Below are positions 46,850 through 55,139 of a stretch of DNA of 64,000 bases, piece by piece (position 1 is the stretch's first letter; the number at the start of each line of letters is the position of its first letter). The notes under the pieces are model-generated. The model was not told the DNA's origin, did not search any database, and saw nothing but the letters and a program-made list of their open reading frames with translations. The stretch lies in contig NZ_JHZC01000017.1 of assembly GCF_000621125.1 (NCBI RefSeq), forward strand, positions 41,623-105,622, in the 5' to 3' direction. This stretch comes from Maribacter antarcticus DSM 21422 (GTDB lineage: Bacteria; Bacteroidota; Bacteroidia; Flavobacteriales; Flavobacteriaceae). The translations under genes and the position numbers were made by a program.

Positions 46850-46904
46850 TGGGGATTAAGTTATAAGTTTAAAGCTTAACCCATTGTCCAGATAAATGTA
46901 GCAC

Positions 46905-47424
46905 CTCCAATTTGGCTCTTTAGTCGCAAGGCACAAACAGCGATGCAAAGCAGTGGTCAAAAACCTTTGGATGGCGATGTACACGTTGGTAAATTTGAAA
47001 TTAGAATCCCACAGAAAGGTAAATAAGGAAGATGTACATCTAAAAAAAAATACGCGTTGTAATCGCATTTGAGTACCGAAATGGTGCTTGCGGAAGTGGC
47101 TACGCCAAAGTCATTGAAGACTATAGCGCCAAATCGCTTCGTGCCATACTTGACATGCACATCAGCACACAAGCTCACATATTGGCTAATGGCTGGACAG
47201 GTTATAGACCGCTTGTGCAAGACTATTCTAATTTGAAGCAAACCCGATACGAAAAGTGCAGAAACTTTCCTTTGCTGCACAACCAAATCAGGAACTTTAA
47301 AAACTGGCTGCGTGGTGTACATACATACTGCGACGCAGAGAATATGGCAAACTACATCAACGAATATTTTTTCCGATTTAATCGGTGGAACCACCTAAAA
47401 AATCGAACTTTGCAGACTTATTGA
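46905..47424 (+). pseudogene. IS1595-family (ISXO2-like) transposase, decayed
   Basis: Plus-strand fragments give 'TAMQSSGQKPLDGDVHVGKF', 'EIRIPQKGK' then a stop, and after frame breaks 'YAKVIEDYSAKSL', 'HISTQAHILANGWTGYRPL' and the C-terminal 'HNQIRNFKNWLRGVHTYC', all in the order of an ISXO2-like DDE transposase. The N-terminal zinc-ribbon part is missing, cut off by the IS150-type element. The gene is dead. Confidence 0.75.
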
Positions 47425-47527
47425 AAGAATGTCTGAGCATAAACCAATGATTTTAGTTCAATTAAAGTAGCCGCAATCTAAATGGATAACCCTATTACGT
47501 TAAAGCAAGATTTGCAATATTAAACCT

Positions 47528-48457
47528 ATGCATCAACTTACTAATTGTCCTATTTGTAACACCACGTTTTTTGCTTCTTTTATTAAAACAACGGCTCAGA
47601 TGCATTCGAATAAAGAGATGTTCAATTTTGACCAATGTACTGAATGCAAATTTGTTTTTTTAAATCCCAGAGTACCGTTAGACCAACTAAAAAACTACTA
47701 CACGTCTTATTATTTACCTTACAGAGGTGCAAAGTCGTGGGGTAAGTTTGAACAATTGGTAGAGAGGAGCCAGCGAAAGTTAGATTTGAGGCGTGTGAAG
47801 CGGGTAAAGGAGACGCATACCCTAACATCGTCATCTTTGATTTTGGATGTTGGTTGTGGCAAGCCTAGCTTTTTAAAGGCTTGTCAGCAAGAGTTGAATT
47901 GCCTAAACATGGGTATCGACTTTACTGATGAGGGGTGGAAAAATCAATCCGATGATTACGCAGAACTCGATTTACAAGTATCAGAAATTAAAGACCTACC
48001 AAGCAGCTTGCAGCCTGATGTCATTACCATGTGGCATTATTTAGAGCATGATTACAGTACGCTGGAAAACCTTACTTATTTAAAATCTATTTCCAAACCC
48101 TGTACATCGCTCATCATTGAAATTCCTAATTTCGATTCTGCCAGTAGAAAAAAATATGGTAAAAACTGGGCAGGTTGGCATACGCCCCGCCATATTTCAT
48201 TGTTCTCCCCGCATAATGTAGAGCTATTACTTCAAAAAAGTGGTTGGAAAGTTTCTAAACTACTTACCTATGGTACCATGGATTCCTATTTGCTTTACTG
48301 GATGAGTGATATGGAAGAGAAAGGAATCAAATGGGATAAAAATATGGAGGATGAGTTTTGGGAATTCGTGCTTGGAATGGTACTATTTATCCCAAAAAAA
48401 TGGATGGAGAAAAGATCTTCTCTCGGAATTATGACGGTAATTGCAACGCCACAGTAG
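47528..48457 (+). CDS. Class I SAM-dependent methyltransferase with N-terminal zinc motif
   Basis: 309 residues. An N-terminal Cys4 zinc motif (CPIC at 8-11 and CTEC near 38-41) precedes the Rossmann-type methyltransferase domain with motif I 'LILDVGCGKPSFLKACQQE' near residue 105 and 'DVITMWHYLEHDYSTLEN'. The layout resembles methyltransferases that act on sugar or lipid intermediates. The C-terminal helices are hydrophobic. It stands alone just right of the IS nest and is one of the few plus-strand genes here, so it may have been moved with the elements. The substrate is unknown. Confidence 0.85.
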   Translation: MHQLTNCPICNTTFFASFIKTTAQMHSNKEMFNFDQCTECKFVFLNPRVPLDQLKNYYTSYYLPYRGAKSWGKFEQLVERSQRKLDLRRVKRVKETHTLTSSSLILDVGCGKPSFLKACQQELNCLNMGIDFTDEGWKNQSDDYAELDLQVSEIKDLPSSLQPDVITMWHYLEHDYSTLENLTYLKSISKPCTSLIIEIPNFDSASRKKYGKNWAGWHTPRHISLFSPHNVELLLQKSGWKVSKLLTYGTMDSYLLYWMSDMEEKGIKWDKNMEDEFWEFVLGMVLFIPKKWMEKRSSLGIMTVIATPQ

Positions 48458-48654
48458 CTACTTTTAAAAGATTAAAAGGGTTCTAACTTCAAAATTACCA
48501 GCGCAAACTTCCCTTACTAGCTATATTCAGAACTAACGATTTAGCGGTGTTGGTGTCCTGTTATACTGCGGGGACTCCTAGGGCCGGAGATGTAAACCCT
48601 ATTTTTTCGTTCCTTGTAGCGAACGTGAAGGAGTTTAAAATGTAACATAAATAT

Positions 48655-49680
48655 TTATAAAATCAACTTTTTATCCTGTTCATCCATGGGTAAAAAGTTG
48701 ATGTCCAAATAACCTCCGCTGGCGTTATCATCAGCAACTATTTGAGGCTTCCCTTTAATCATTTCAATAGAGTTTCGATGGACATGTCCTGCAAAAATAC
48801 CCAATAAGTTTGGGGCATTAAAAACGTTCTTGTGAAAATCAAGTGTTGTTTGTGTATGACCACTTTCTGGCCATTTAGGACGTCTTTCTAATTTAAAATT
48901 ACCATCTGTGGCGGCTCCCCAATTTGGATTTCCACAACCAAATGAAATCTTCTTCCCAGGCGCATACATTGGAATATGAACTAATAAAACCAGTGGTATT
49001 CCACTATTAACTTGTGCTATGAAAAAGGCTAATTGCGCCTCATTAATTTGGTAGGTAGAATTATCAATAGCCAAAAATCTGACGCCTTTAATCTCATAAG
49101 CCGCCATCAAAGGATGATTGCCTTGATACAAGGGCAGTAATCGCTTTTCAATCCACGTATCACGTAAAGACTCCAGCGTACCTTCCATCCCTTCATAATG
49201 CCAATCGTGATTTCCTGCTGTATAAATGTACGGAATACCGGTCTCCTTCAATTTCGATTGCACCCACTCTATTGCTGCTTCAGACGGAAAACTAAAAATA
49301 TCACCAATCAATGTAATCACGTCAGCATGTACTTCTTTTGCAAATACGAGTGCTTGTTCAAAGGCTTCCTCTGGATTCGTTTCTAATCGTGTTTGAAAAT
49401 GTGTAGTTTGGTGATAAGCATTTGCCATTCGCTTACTGTACGCTTGGTAAGGAATTCCTCTTTCATCATCTTTAAACAAATGCGTATCGGTAATATGAAC
49501 TACCTTTATTTTCTCTTCAATTACCTCAGCATAAAAGAACACTTTTTCCTGATCTAGGGTAGCGCATACCTTAACAGGCTCCTTTATTTTCTTGTTCGTT
49601 GTTTTTGAAAAAGAACTCGTTGTGAGCCCAAGCCCCATTAGGGCGGTCGTAGTTTTATTAAAAAATAATCGACGTTTCAT
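48655..49680 (-). CDS. Exported metallophosphoesterase
   Basis: 341 residues. The N-terminus MKRRLFFNKTTTALMGLGLT has a twin Arg without a full Tat consensus. The calcineurin-type motifs are complete: DTHLF, 'VITLIGDIFSFP', 'YTAGNHDWHYEG', 'LLVHIPMY' and 'GIFAGHVHRNS'. It probably hydrolyses a phosphomonoester or phosphodiester in the periplasm using two metal ions. The neighbouring genes give no hint of the substrate. Confidence 0.88.
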   Translation of the reverse strand: MKRRLFFNKTTTALMGLGLTTSSFSKTTNKKIKEPVKVCATLDQEKVFFYAEVIEEKIKVVHITDTHLFKDDERGIPYQAYSKRMANAYHQTTHFQTRLETNPEEAFEQALVFAKEVHADVITLIGDIFSFPSEAAIEWVQSKLKETGIPYIYTAGNHDWHYEGMEGTLESLRDTWIEKRLLPLYQGNHPLMAAYEIKGVRFLAIDNSTYQINEAQLAFFIAQVNSGIPLVLLVHIPMYAPGKKISFGCGNPNWGAATDGNFKLERRPKWPESGHTQTTLDFHKNVFNAPNLLGIFAGHVHRNSIEMIKGKPQIVADDNASGGYLDINFLPMDEQDKKLIL

Positions 49681-49866
49681 TCAGTGTGGTTATTTTAATA
49701 ACAATTATTAGATGTCTCTATTTTTCATAAGCACAACGTGTTAGTAAATGCTTAGTTGCGCAGTAAAGTAACAAATTGATCACTTAAAAACCGAATAGAA
49801 AATCCGCGAGGATTTTTGTATGTATGCTAGAACTAGTAATTGAGTAAATAAGGTGTTGTACTTTCG

Positions 49867-50616
49867 TTATTTTTCAATTTCTTTATCAATCCATTCAATT
49901 GTTGACTCAACCTCATTCAATATTTGAATAAGGTTTTCTTTTAGCCCAGTATTATTAAAAGCGGCCAATGTAAATCCATTTTTTATTACTCTATTTTTTA
50001 ACGCAACCGCAACATCTTCTTCGGATAATTCTATTTCAATAGTTGGATTAGACCAAACTTTGATTCCGTCTCCAAAATCTATAATTCCAGAAAATGGATT
50101 GTATAGGTAAAAAACATAATCGTCATACATATGCTTTCTAACTGAAAACAGTTCTTCATAGGATGCATTAATGTCAAGAAGTGAATTTCTAATATCTACA
50201 TTCTTAATTATGGATACATTCCCCGAATTAATTAATTCTGTAAATGCAATATTTCTTGGATAATGAGCTTCCCAATAAAGCACATTTGTCCAATGCGAAT
50301 AATAATCTGACAGCTGATTTATTTTAATATCTCCGTAATAGCTCGCCATTATTTCTGCTGATGCCGCCTTACTTGTTCTTCTCTCAATAATGTTATTTAA
50401 TCCAACTCTATCCTTTTTCAGGTCTTGAAGAACATTTTCAAGAATTATTAGTTCTTGTTGTTTATTTTTTTTGTTTTCATTCCAATTATTAATTTGAAGT
50501 GCAATCAAAATTCCAACAACGACAAGGACAGTTTCACCAATCGCATATTTAAGGTACTTTCCTGTCTTATTTTGTTCCATAAGGCTGTATCGTGTTTTTC
50601 TAAAGAATTTTATCAT
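49867..50616 (-). CDS. DUF6090 family membrane protein
   Basis: 249 residues. The first 45 residues (MIKFFRKTRYSLMEQNKTGK, then YLKYAIGETVLVVVGILIAL) form a basic segment and one membrane helix that characterise the Bacteroidota family DUF6090. The rest is a soluble helical domain of unknown function. A paralogue lies at 51387 with the same N-terminus but a diverged C-terminal domain. This common-anchor, variable-domain pattern suggests a family diversifying its outer part. No partner is recognised. Confidence 0.85.
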   Translation of the reverse strand: MIKFFRKTRYSLMEQNKTGKYLKYAIGETVLVVVGILIALQINNWNENKKNKQQELIILENVLQDLKKDRVGLNNIIERRTSKAASAEIMASYYGDIKINQLSDYYSHWTNVLYWEAHYPRNIAFTELINSGNVSIIKNVDIRNSLLDINASYEELFSVRKHMYDDYVFYLYNPFSGIIDFGDGIKVWSNPTIEIELSEEDVAVALKNRVIKNGFTLAAFNNTGLKENLIQILNEVESTIEWIDKEIEK

Positions 50617-50666
50617 AGTTACTTCCCGAGAAAGCGGAAATCCTTTTGGTTATTGGTTGGTCAGAA

Positions 50667-51180
50667 TGTCACGTCTTAAAAATACGGCTACAGATTAATA
50701 TTAGGTGTTTTATACGCTAAAGATAAATGTAATCGTTTAGTGTTGTACCGTTTGATTGCATTTTTGATCGCCTTTTTAGCGTGTACTGGCCAAGTAAAGG
50801 TCTGGTCGAGATAAAACTTGTCTTTAGGAATCCCATTCACTCGCGCTACAATGGTGTTTTAATAGCAATGATTCTCTTCAATTATGCTGATTTCTATTTT
50901 CTTTCTTTTCTGAAACTTGGGTTTAAATAGTACTACAATACGGCATCCCCCGATTTGAGTGATGCAGTAATCCTTTAGTGTTTTGGCCTTATATATAGCC
51001 TTATTTAAGGCGCTTACACAGCCATTTAGTGCTAGGCTATTCCTACAATTTTCCTTAAATACATATCTATCATAAGGGCTAGGTAACAGAATCTAGTACT
51101 GGTTCTGAATTAGGTATTATCGGATGCCGAAACTTTATTAGGTCAGTTGACCTTTGAATTGGTGACCTCTCCTATTTAAT
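50667..51180 (-). mobile_element. IS3-family element remnant
   Basis: The minus strand encodes decayed pieces of an OrfB: 'YLALMIDMYLRKIVG', 'NSLALNGCVSALNKAIYKAK' and an intact end 'ARVNGIPKDKFYLDQTF', 'AIKNAIKRYNTKRLHLSLAY' and 'KTPNINL', then a stop. The DDE Asp region and several frames are broken. The plus-strand left end TGTCACGTCTTAAAAATACG equals the end of the remnant at 45562, so both derive from the same element type. Confidence 0.75.
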
Positions 51181-51322
51181 TATTTACAACTCGTTATACG
51201 TGTATAATACATCAAAATACATCTAATTTGGGTTGTAAACGTGTATCGGCACACCGATGACAGTCCACAATTGCTATAATTAAATAAAAACCCCTGTTCA
51301 TTAATGCGTTTTTATCACAGTA

Positions 51323-51374
51323 GGTTAGTGTGAGCGGCGCAGTGGTGGTTATAAAACCGTCACCCGGCTACTCG
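51323..51374 (+). ncRNA. Group II intron 3' fragment (copy E)
   Basis: A stretch with 'GGTTAGTGTGAGCGG', a short hairpin (GTGGTGGTT/AACCGTCAC) and the ending 'GGCTACTCGATTG' matches domain V 3' strand, domain VI and the 3' end of the other copies. Upstream parts are missing; an IS3 remnant lies to the left. It ends about 12 bases before the stop of the DUF6090 gene on the opposite strand. Confidence 0.55.
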
Positions 51375-51386
51375 ATTGTGCGTTCG

Positions 51387-52148
51387 TTATTTATTTTCGA
51401 GTCTTTTAATTTCTTCTTCCAAGTCTTTAGATAGTGCTATTACTTTTAACTTTGTTTCTTCAATAGGCTTTTCAATTAACCAGCCAATCTGATGCTTTTG
51501 GGTCCTAATAAAGTATAAATATTTCTGATCTGTTCTTAAGCGTTCAAAATCTATAGGAATCATTTCTCCTTGCACTCTTGAATCTCTATAATCGCCATTC
51601 AAGTAATCTTTAAATCGCGTATTAAATAAATTTTGGCTCGCGTCATAAAGAAATTTCTTGTAGTCATTTTCAAAATTATTTATCCATTCATCATCATCTT
51701 CATATACGCTAACTATTATTTTTCTAATATCCTTATTTGAAATCAGGGATACTCCAAGCGATTTTAGGTTTTCAAAAACATTGTTGTCTAAATCTGAATC
51801 ACCATAAAATCGAGTAGATGTAAAGAAATGTTGCGCTAGCGAATCATTGTATGAGGGGTTGTTTTCAAGATGATAAATAATAATTTCAATCGAATTTTTT
51901 GCAGCTCCATAAAATGCCAGACTTTCGTCAAACTGATTTATATCCTCTTTAAATTGAGTTTGGAAGGTTTTAAGAACTTCAATTTCCTTTTTAACTAAAA
52001 GTTTTTTTTGGTTCCAATTATTAATCTGAAGCGCAATCAATATTCCAATAACGACTAACACGATTTCACCAATGGCGTATTTTAAATACGTACCAGTTTT
52101 GTTTTTCTCCAAAAGCTCGTATCGTATTTTTCTAAAGAATTTTATCAT
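51387..52148 (-). CDS. DUF6090 family membrane protein (paralogue)
   Basis: 253 residues with the N-terminal MIKFFRKIRYELLEKNKTGT and membrane helix 'YLKYAIGEIVLVVIGILIAL' almost identical to the paralogue at 49867. The C-terminal domain (about 55-253) has little obvious identity to it and is highly charged. Function is unknown. An antisense intron end sits just after its stop, so it occupies a cassette-like slot of the array. Confidence 0.85.
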   Translation of the reverse strand: MIKFFRKIRYELLEKNKTGTYLKYAIGEIVLVVIGILIALQINNWNQKKLLVKKEIEVLKTFQTQFKEDINQFDESLAFYGAAKNSIEIIIYHLENNPSYNDSLAQHFFTSTRFYGDSDLDNNVFENLKSLGVSLISNKDIRKIIVSVYEDDDEWINNFENDYKKFLYDASQNLFNTRFKDYLNGDYRDSRVQGEMIPIDFERLRTDQKYLYFIRTQKHQIGWLIEKPIEETKLKVIALSKDLEEEIKRLENK

Positions 52149-52383
52149 GAAGAGGTTGTTAGTGTTTCTAAAGATACAGTACTTCTGAGTCTTAACTTAA
52201 AAGTATCTTTCGAAGTAAAAATACTTGGTTTAATGTTGCTTGTTCGTTTTGCTAGTTTTCGTCGCTCTGGATTTTGAAGATCACCTGTTTTTAATTATTT
52301 ACGTTGTTCGTGTTTTGTGTCTATTGTGCTGCTTCTATTGCTTTTAAACATCCTTACTACTTATTCAAAAGGGTTATTTATCA

Positions 52384-52755
52384 TTAAAAAAGTCTACCAA
52401 GTTTGAATGTCAATATATAATACAGCATAGCTGTTGTAGCCAATAAATGAATGCCAAAACCAATATAATTTATGACACTTACATAGGTTTTATCATGAAA
52501 CCCTCTAATGGCGTAAACGGCGAATATTAAAATACAAGCCTCCAGACATAGCACAAGTAATTCTCTAAATTCGAAGTTATGTTGTTTTTTATTCAAGCTA
52601 TTGATTGCCCAAAAAGTTACTATACCTATCACAATAACCGAATTTAAATATGAAATTCATAATGTTGTTTTTTGCATTATATATCCAATGGTAATCGCTG
52701 CTAAATGGCACATCAAGATAATAATCAGTGCTATGCTTACTTTTGTATCATTCAT
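52384..52755 (-). pseudogene. Small membrane protein gene split by an in-frame TGA
   Basis: Reading from the ATG at 52755 gives MNDTKVSIALIIILMCHLAA, a further helix, then TGA at 52659-52657, and the same frame continues to the stop at 52384 with 'IGIVTFWAINSLNKKQHNFE', 'ELLVLCLEACILIFAVYAIR' and a last helix. The whole would be a 123-residue protein with four helices. A single TGG-to-TGA change explains the break. The downstream 82-codon part alone could start at a GTG. No family is recognised. Confidence 0.6.
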
Positions 52756-52795
52756 AACTATTCATCGGTATTTTAATTTTGTTACGAGTGCCGGT

Positions 52796-52920
52796 AACGT
52801 AATGTGTATGGTTCGTTGCATGGTTAAGCAACTAAATTAATAAGCCAATAGGGACTAGTGTAAAATTCTTTCAGAATTTTACAGATAAGCACTAGCCAAA
52901 GTAATTAAGGATACACCGCT
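52796..52920. repeat. Structured repeat B, upstream of intron copy B
   Basis: About 125 bases with nested symmetry: outer GTGTAT/ATACAC, a GTTGC…GCAAC hairpin, then CTAGTG/CACTAG enclosing a perfect 11-bp hairpin with a three-base loop (52859-52883). It is directly followed by the intron 5' end. A related copy lies at 56431-56551, where the innermost stem has a different sequence but still pairs. This conservation of shape over sequence is attC-like, but no canonical GTTRRRY boxes are seen. Confidence 0.65.
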
Positions 52921-53449
52921 GTGTGCCCAGCAAGACCATCTTTAACTACAGAAAAGTAGTTATTTTATTTAGAGGGTGCAAGCCCCTTATGTGCTGGAGT
53001 AAGGTGTAGAAGCATTCGTAAGTCTCAAGGGTGGCAACTGCGAAGTTGCATCGGAAGAAAGCGAGCCTACAAAAATCGGTACTGACAAAAGGGAATTCTA
53101 AACAGCCGCATATTTATCTGGGTAAGCAAACACATTGTGGTAAGGCCCTATCCATACCAAAAGGGTACCCATGTAGCTACGGCAGTAATTGAGCGAAAGA
53201 AGATGCTCTTACCTGTGGGGGTCTCTACAACTAGGAGTTGTTTAGGTATCGAAGTTAGCAGAGGTCATAGTACCCATGGGAAACGAGGAGTAATAAACGG
53301 CATAGGTCTCACAAGTGGGGAAGGACTCAACCTAATGCGCTTCAAAATTCGCATGAGCACTAGGGATAGCCTATGCAGTACCACAGGAGAATAGCGCTTT
53401 GGTGTGAGAGGTGCACTTCGTCATTTGATGGCGAAGCCATCCACTCGAT
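52921..53449 (+). ncRNA. Group II intron (copy B), domain V deleted
   Basis: Starts with GTGTGCCCAGCAAGACC and contains 'AGGGTGCAAGCCCCT', 'GAAGTTAGCAGAGGTCATAG' and 'AGCGCTTTGGTGTGAGAGG', ending 'CCACTCGATT'. Compared with copies A and C, the 5' strand of domain V (GAACCGCCG) and its loop are deleted: GCGCTTTGG joins directly to TGTGAGAGG. It therefore cannot self-splice. There is no protein-coding domain. The 3' end is about 15 bases from the stop of the reductase gene on the other strand. Confidence 0.75.
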
Positions 53450-53464
53450 TAGCCTTTGTTTCTT

Positions 53465-54403
53465 CTATTCATTAAATTCAGTCAGCGGAATGACAACAGG
53501 ATTAAATTCAATTCCTAAATCTTTTTTTGCAGCATCGTTTTTATAAATAATGTGAGCCTTTCCATTCGGGTTTTCATTATTCAGCATTTTGGTAATATCA
53601 GAAACTTTCCAACTTTCGCTGGTTAACAAGTAATTTTTTCCGTGTAAGCCTTTTTTGATGCAAGCACTATAGACTCCGTCCGCTACGTCTTTGACATCGA
53701 CCAAGGCAAATTCTATGTCATTATCATAAAACATTTGTATAAATGGATTGGGAGCTATTTTATTCTTAAATAAGAACTGTAAACCTGAAGAAGTTGAATC
53801 TTCTCTATTGGATAAGGATTTTCCCATTACTCCAGTAGGCGAAACAGTTGTTATTTCAAAATCAATATTCGGATGTTCGTTTATAAACTTTTCTACGGTC
53901 TGGTTTGCAATAAATTTAGCTTGTGCATAAGGATGACCCTCTTCACTCATAAATGGAGTATCATTTTCGTCCACTGAATCGTGAGGACTCTTATTGCCAG
54001 GAGGCAATGGGAAATTTGTGTTGAATGCTGCAACAGATGCAATAAAAACTACTTTTTCAATCGTAGGTGTTTCATTAATTACTTCAATAAAGTTTTCTGT
54101 TCCTTTAATTGTTGGGTCAAACAATTCAGTTTTCGGGTCTTTAACATCTAATTGAAAAGGCGTTCCACCGTGAACAACGATATCACATCCTTTAATGAAT
54201 TCTTTTAGCTGACTTTTGTTTTCTACTTTAAGAGGAAGAATTTCAAGATTTTCTGCATGCGGTAATTCTTTCAAATGGCTGTATTTTTCCGTTTTTAAAA
54301 TGTCGGTAGCAGATACTCTGACCTTAAATCCTTCTTGTAAAAATTTCTTTGTAATATGACTTCCAATAAAGCCTGAACCACCAATAATTCCAACTGTTTT
54401 CAT
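53465..54403 (-). CDS. NAD-dependent epimerase/dehydratase-family reductase
   Basis: 312 residues of the extended SDR fold, dihydroflavonol-4-reductase-like subgroup. The NAD(P) loop is 'GIIGGSGFIGSHITKKFLQE' at the N-terminus, and the catalytic Tyr-Lys pair is in 'GHPYAQAKFIANQTVEKFIN'. It likely reduces an aldehyde or ketone of unknown identity. It sits between intron copy B (3' side) and the long palindrome plus intron C (5' side), so it fills a whole cassette-like slot alone. Confidence 0.88.
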   Translation of the reverse strand: MKTVGIIGGSGFIGSHITKKFLQEGFKVRVSATDILKTEKYSHLKELPHAENLEILPLKVENKSQLKEFIKGCDIVVHGGTPFQLDVKDPKTELFDPTIKGTENFIEVINETPTIEKVVFIASVAAFNTNFPLPPGNKSPHDSVDENDTPFMSEEGHPYAQAKFIANQTVEKFINEHPNIDFEITTVSPTGVMGKSLSNREDSTSSGLQFLFKNKIAPNPFIQMFYDNDIEFALVDVKDVADGVYSACIKKGLHGKNYLLTSESWKVSDITKMLNNENPNGKAHIIYKNDAAKKDLGIEFNPVVIPLTEFNE

Positions 54404-54454
54404 ATTTTATTTTTTATTATTAGTTATATTTTTCTAAATAAAGGCTAACGGTTA

Positions 54455-54564
54455 GTATATGAAAAGTAGGCGATTTCGAAGCACGAAAATTTCGGTTAAA
54501 CATAAAATTTTTACACGAGCCAGAAACCTTGAATTTAGCACAATTTCGCCTATTTTTTATATAC
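54455..54564. repeat. Long imperfect palindrome before intron copy C
   Basis: A 110-base element whose 19-base arms (54455-54473 and 54546-54564) pair with only two mismatches, both G-T and thus wobble pairs in RNA. The interior carries further partial symmetry. It lies between the 5' end of the reductase gene and the 5' end of intron copy C, six bases before the latter. It is too long for a simple terminator and lacks a T run. Confidence 0.65.
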
Positions 54565-54569
54565 ATTGT

Positions 54570-55074
54570 GTGTGCCCAGCATGGGCATCTTTTCAACTAC
54601 AGAAAAGTAGTTAATTAAACTATAGGGTGCAAGTCCCTTGTGGTTAAGGTTTTATAGGAATAAAGCGAGCGTACAAAGCTCGGTTCTGACGAACAGAAAC
54701 CGTATACGAGGCATAAATGCACGGGTGAGCAAGCACATCATGGGAACACCCATAGAACACCAAAAGTGCATCTATGTAGCTAAGGCAGTAATTGAGTGAA
54801 AGAAGATGTCATTACCTGGGGAGGTCTCTACAACTAGGCGTTGGTTATGTAGCCAAGCTAGCAAAGTCATCGTAGGCACAGGGAATGCACTAGGGGTAGC
54901 CTATGCCTAAAATAGTAGCTAGTGCCATGGGTGAAAAGCTTTGGTCTGCTAATTTACGAACCGCCGTATGTGCTGGTGTGCTTGTAAAAGAGAAAGCATG
55001 TAGCGAAGTTTTCGTACGTACTTTGGTTTGAGGGGCGCACCTTGGGCTTTAAAGTTCACGGCCGTCTACTCAAT
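54570..55074 (+). ncRNA. Group II intron (copy C), no intron-encoded protein
   Basis: Begins GTGTGCCCAGCATGGGCATC, followed by 'AGGGTGCAAGTCCCT' near 54625, 'GAGTGAAAGAAGATG' near 54795 and a domain V start GAACCGCCGTATGTG at 54958. The domain V distal loop is enlarged by roughly 40 bases compared with copy A before the partner strand and 'TTTGAGGGGCGCAC'. It ends 'CTACTCAATT'. The enlarged domain V suggests loss of function. The 3' end is about 65 bases from the adenylate cyclase stop on the other strand. Confidence 0.72.
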
Positions 55075-55139
55075 TAGCGATATGTCTATTTTCATATAAT
55101 TATTCTCCAATGTCGGCTCCTAATAAATATTTCTGAATC

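Larger units (their letters stand above)
45677..46890 (-). mobile_element. IS150-group IS3-family insertion sequence, defective
   Basis: About 1.2 kb bounded by 17-base inverted ends (TAGACAATAAGTTAAGC at 45677-45693 and its near complement at 46874-46890, 14 of 17 matching). Between them lie a complete-looking orfA and an orfB broken by stops and frame changes. No identical target duplication is visible. It abuts a remnant of another IS3-type element on its left and an IS1595-type remnant on its right, a nest of dead elements. Confidence 0.8.

Noticed and set aside
46957..47394. 145-codon minus-strand open frame
   Set aside because: It is the reverse of the decayed IS1595-type transposase, which reads in family order on the plus strand; the minus frame has no protein-like pattern.
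53137..53394. 85-codon plus-strand frame in intron copy B
   Set aside because: Same reason: it overlaps conserved intron blocks and resembles no protein.
54442..54576. Canonical integron attC site
   Set aside because: The palindrome position is right, but the GTTRRRY/RYYYAAC boxes are not matched exactly (the nearest is GTTAGCC), so only an attC-like role is proposed.
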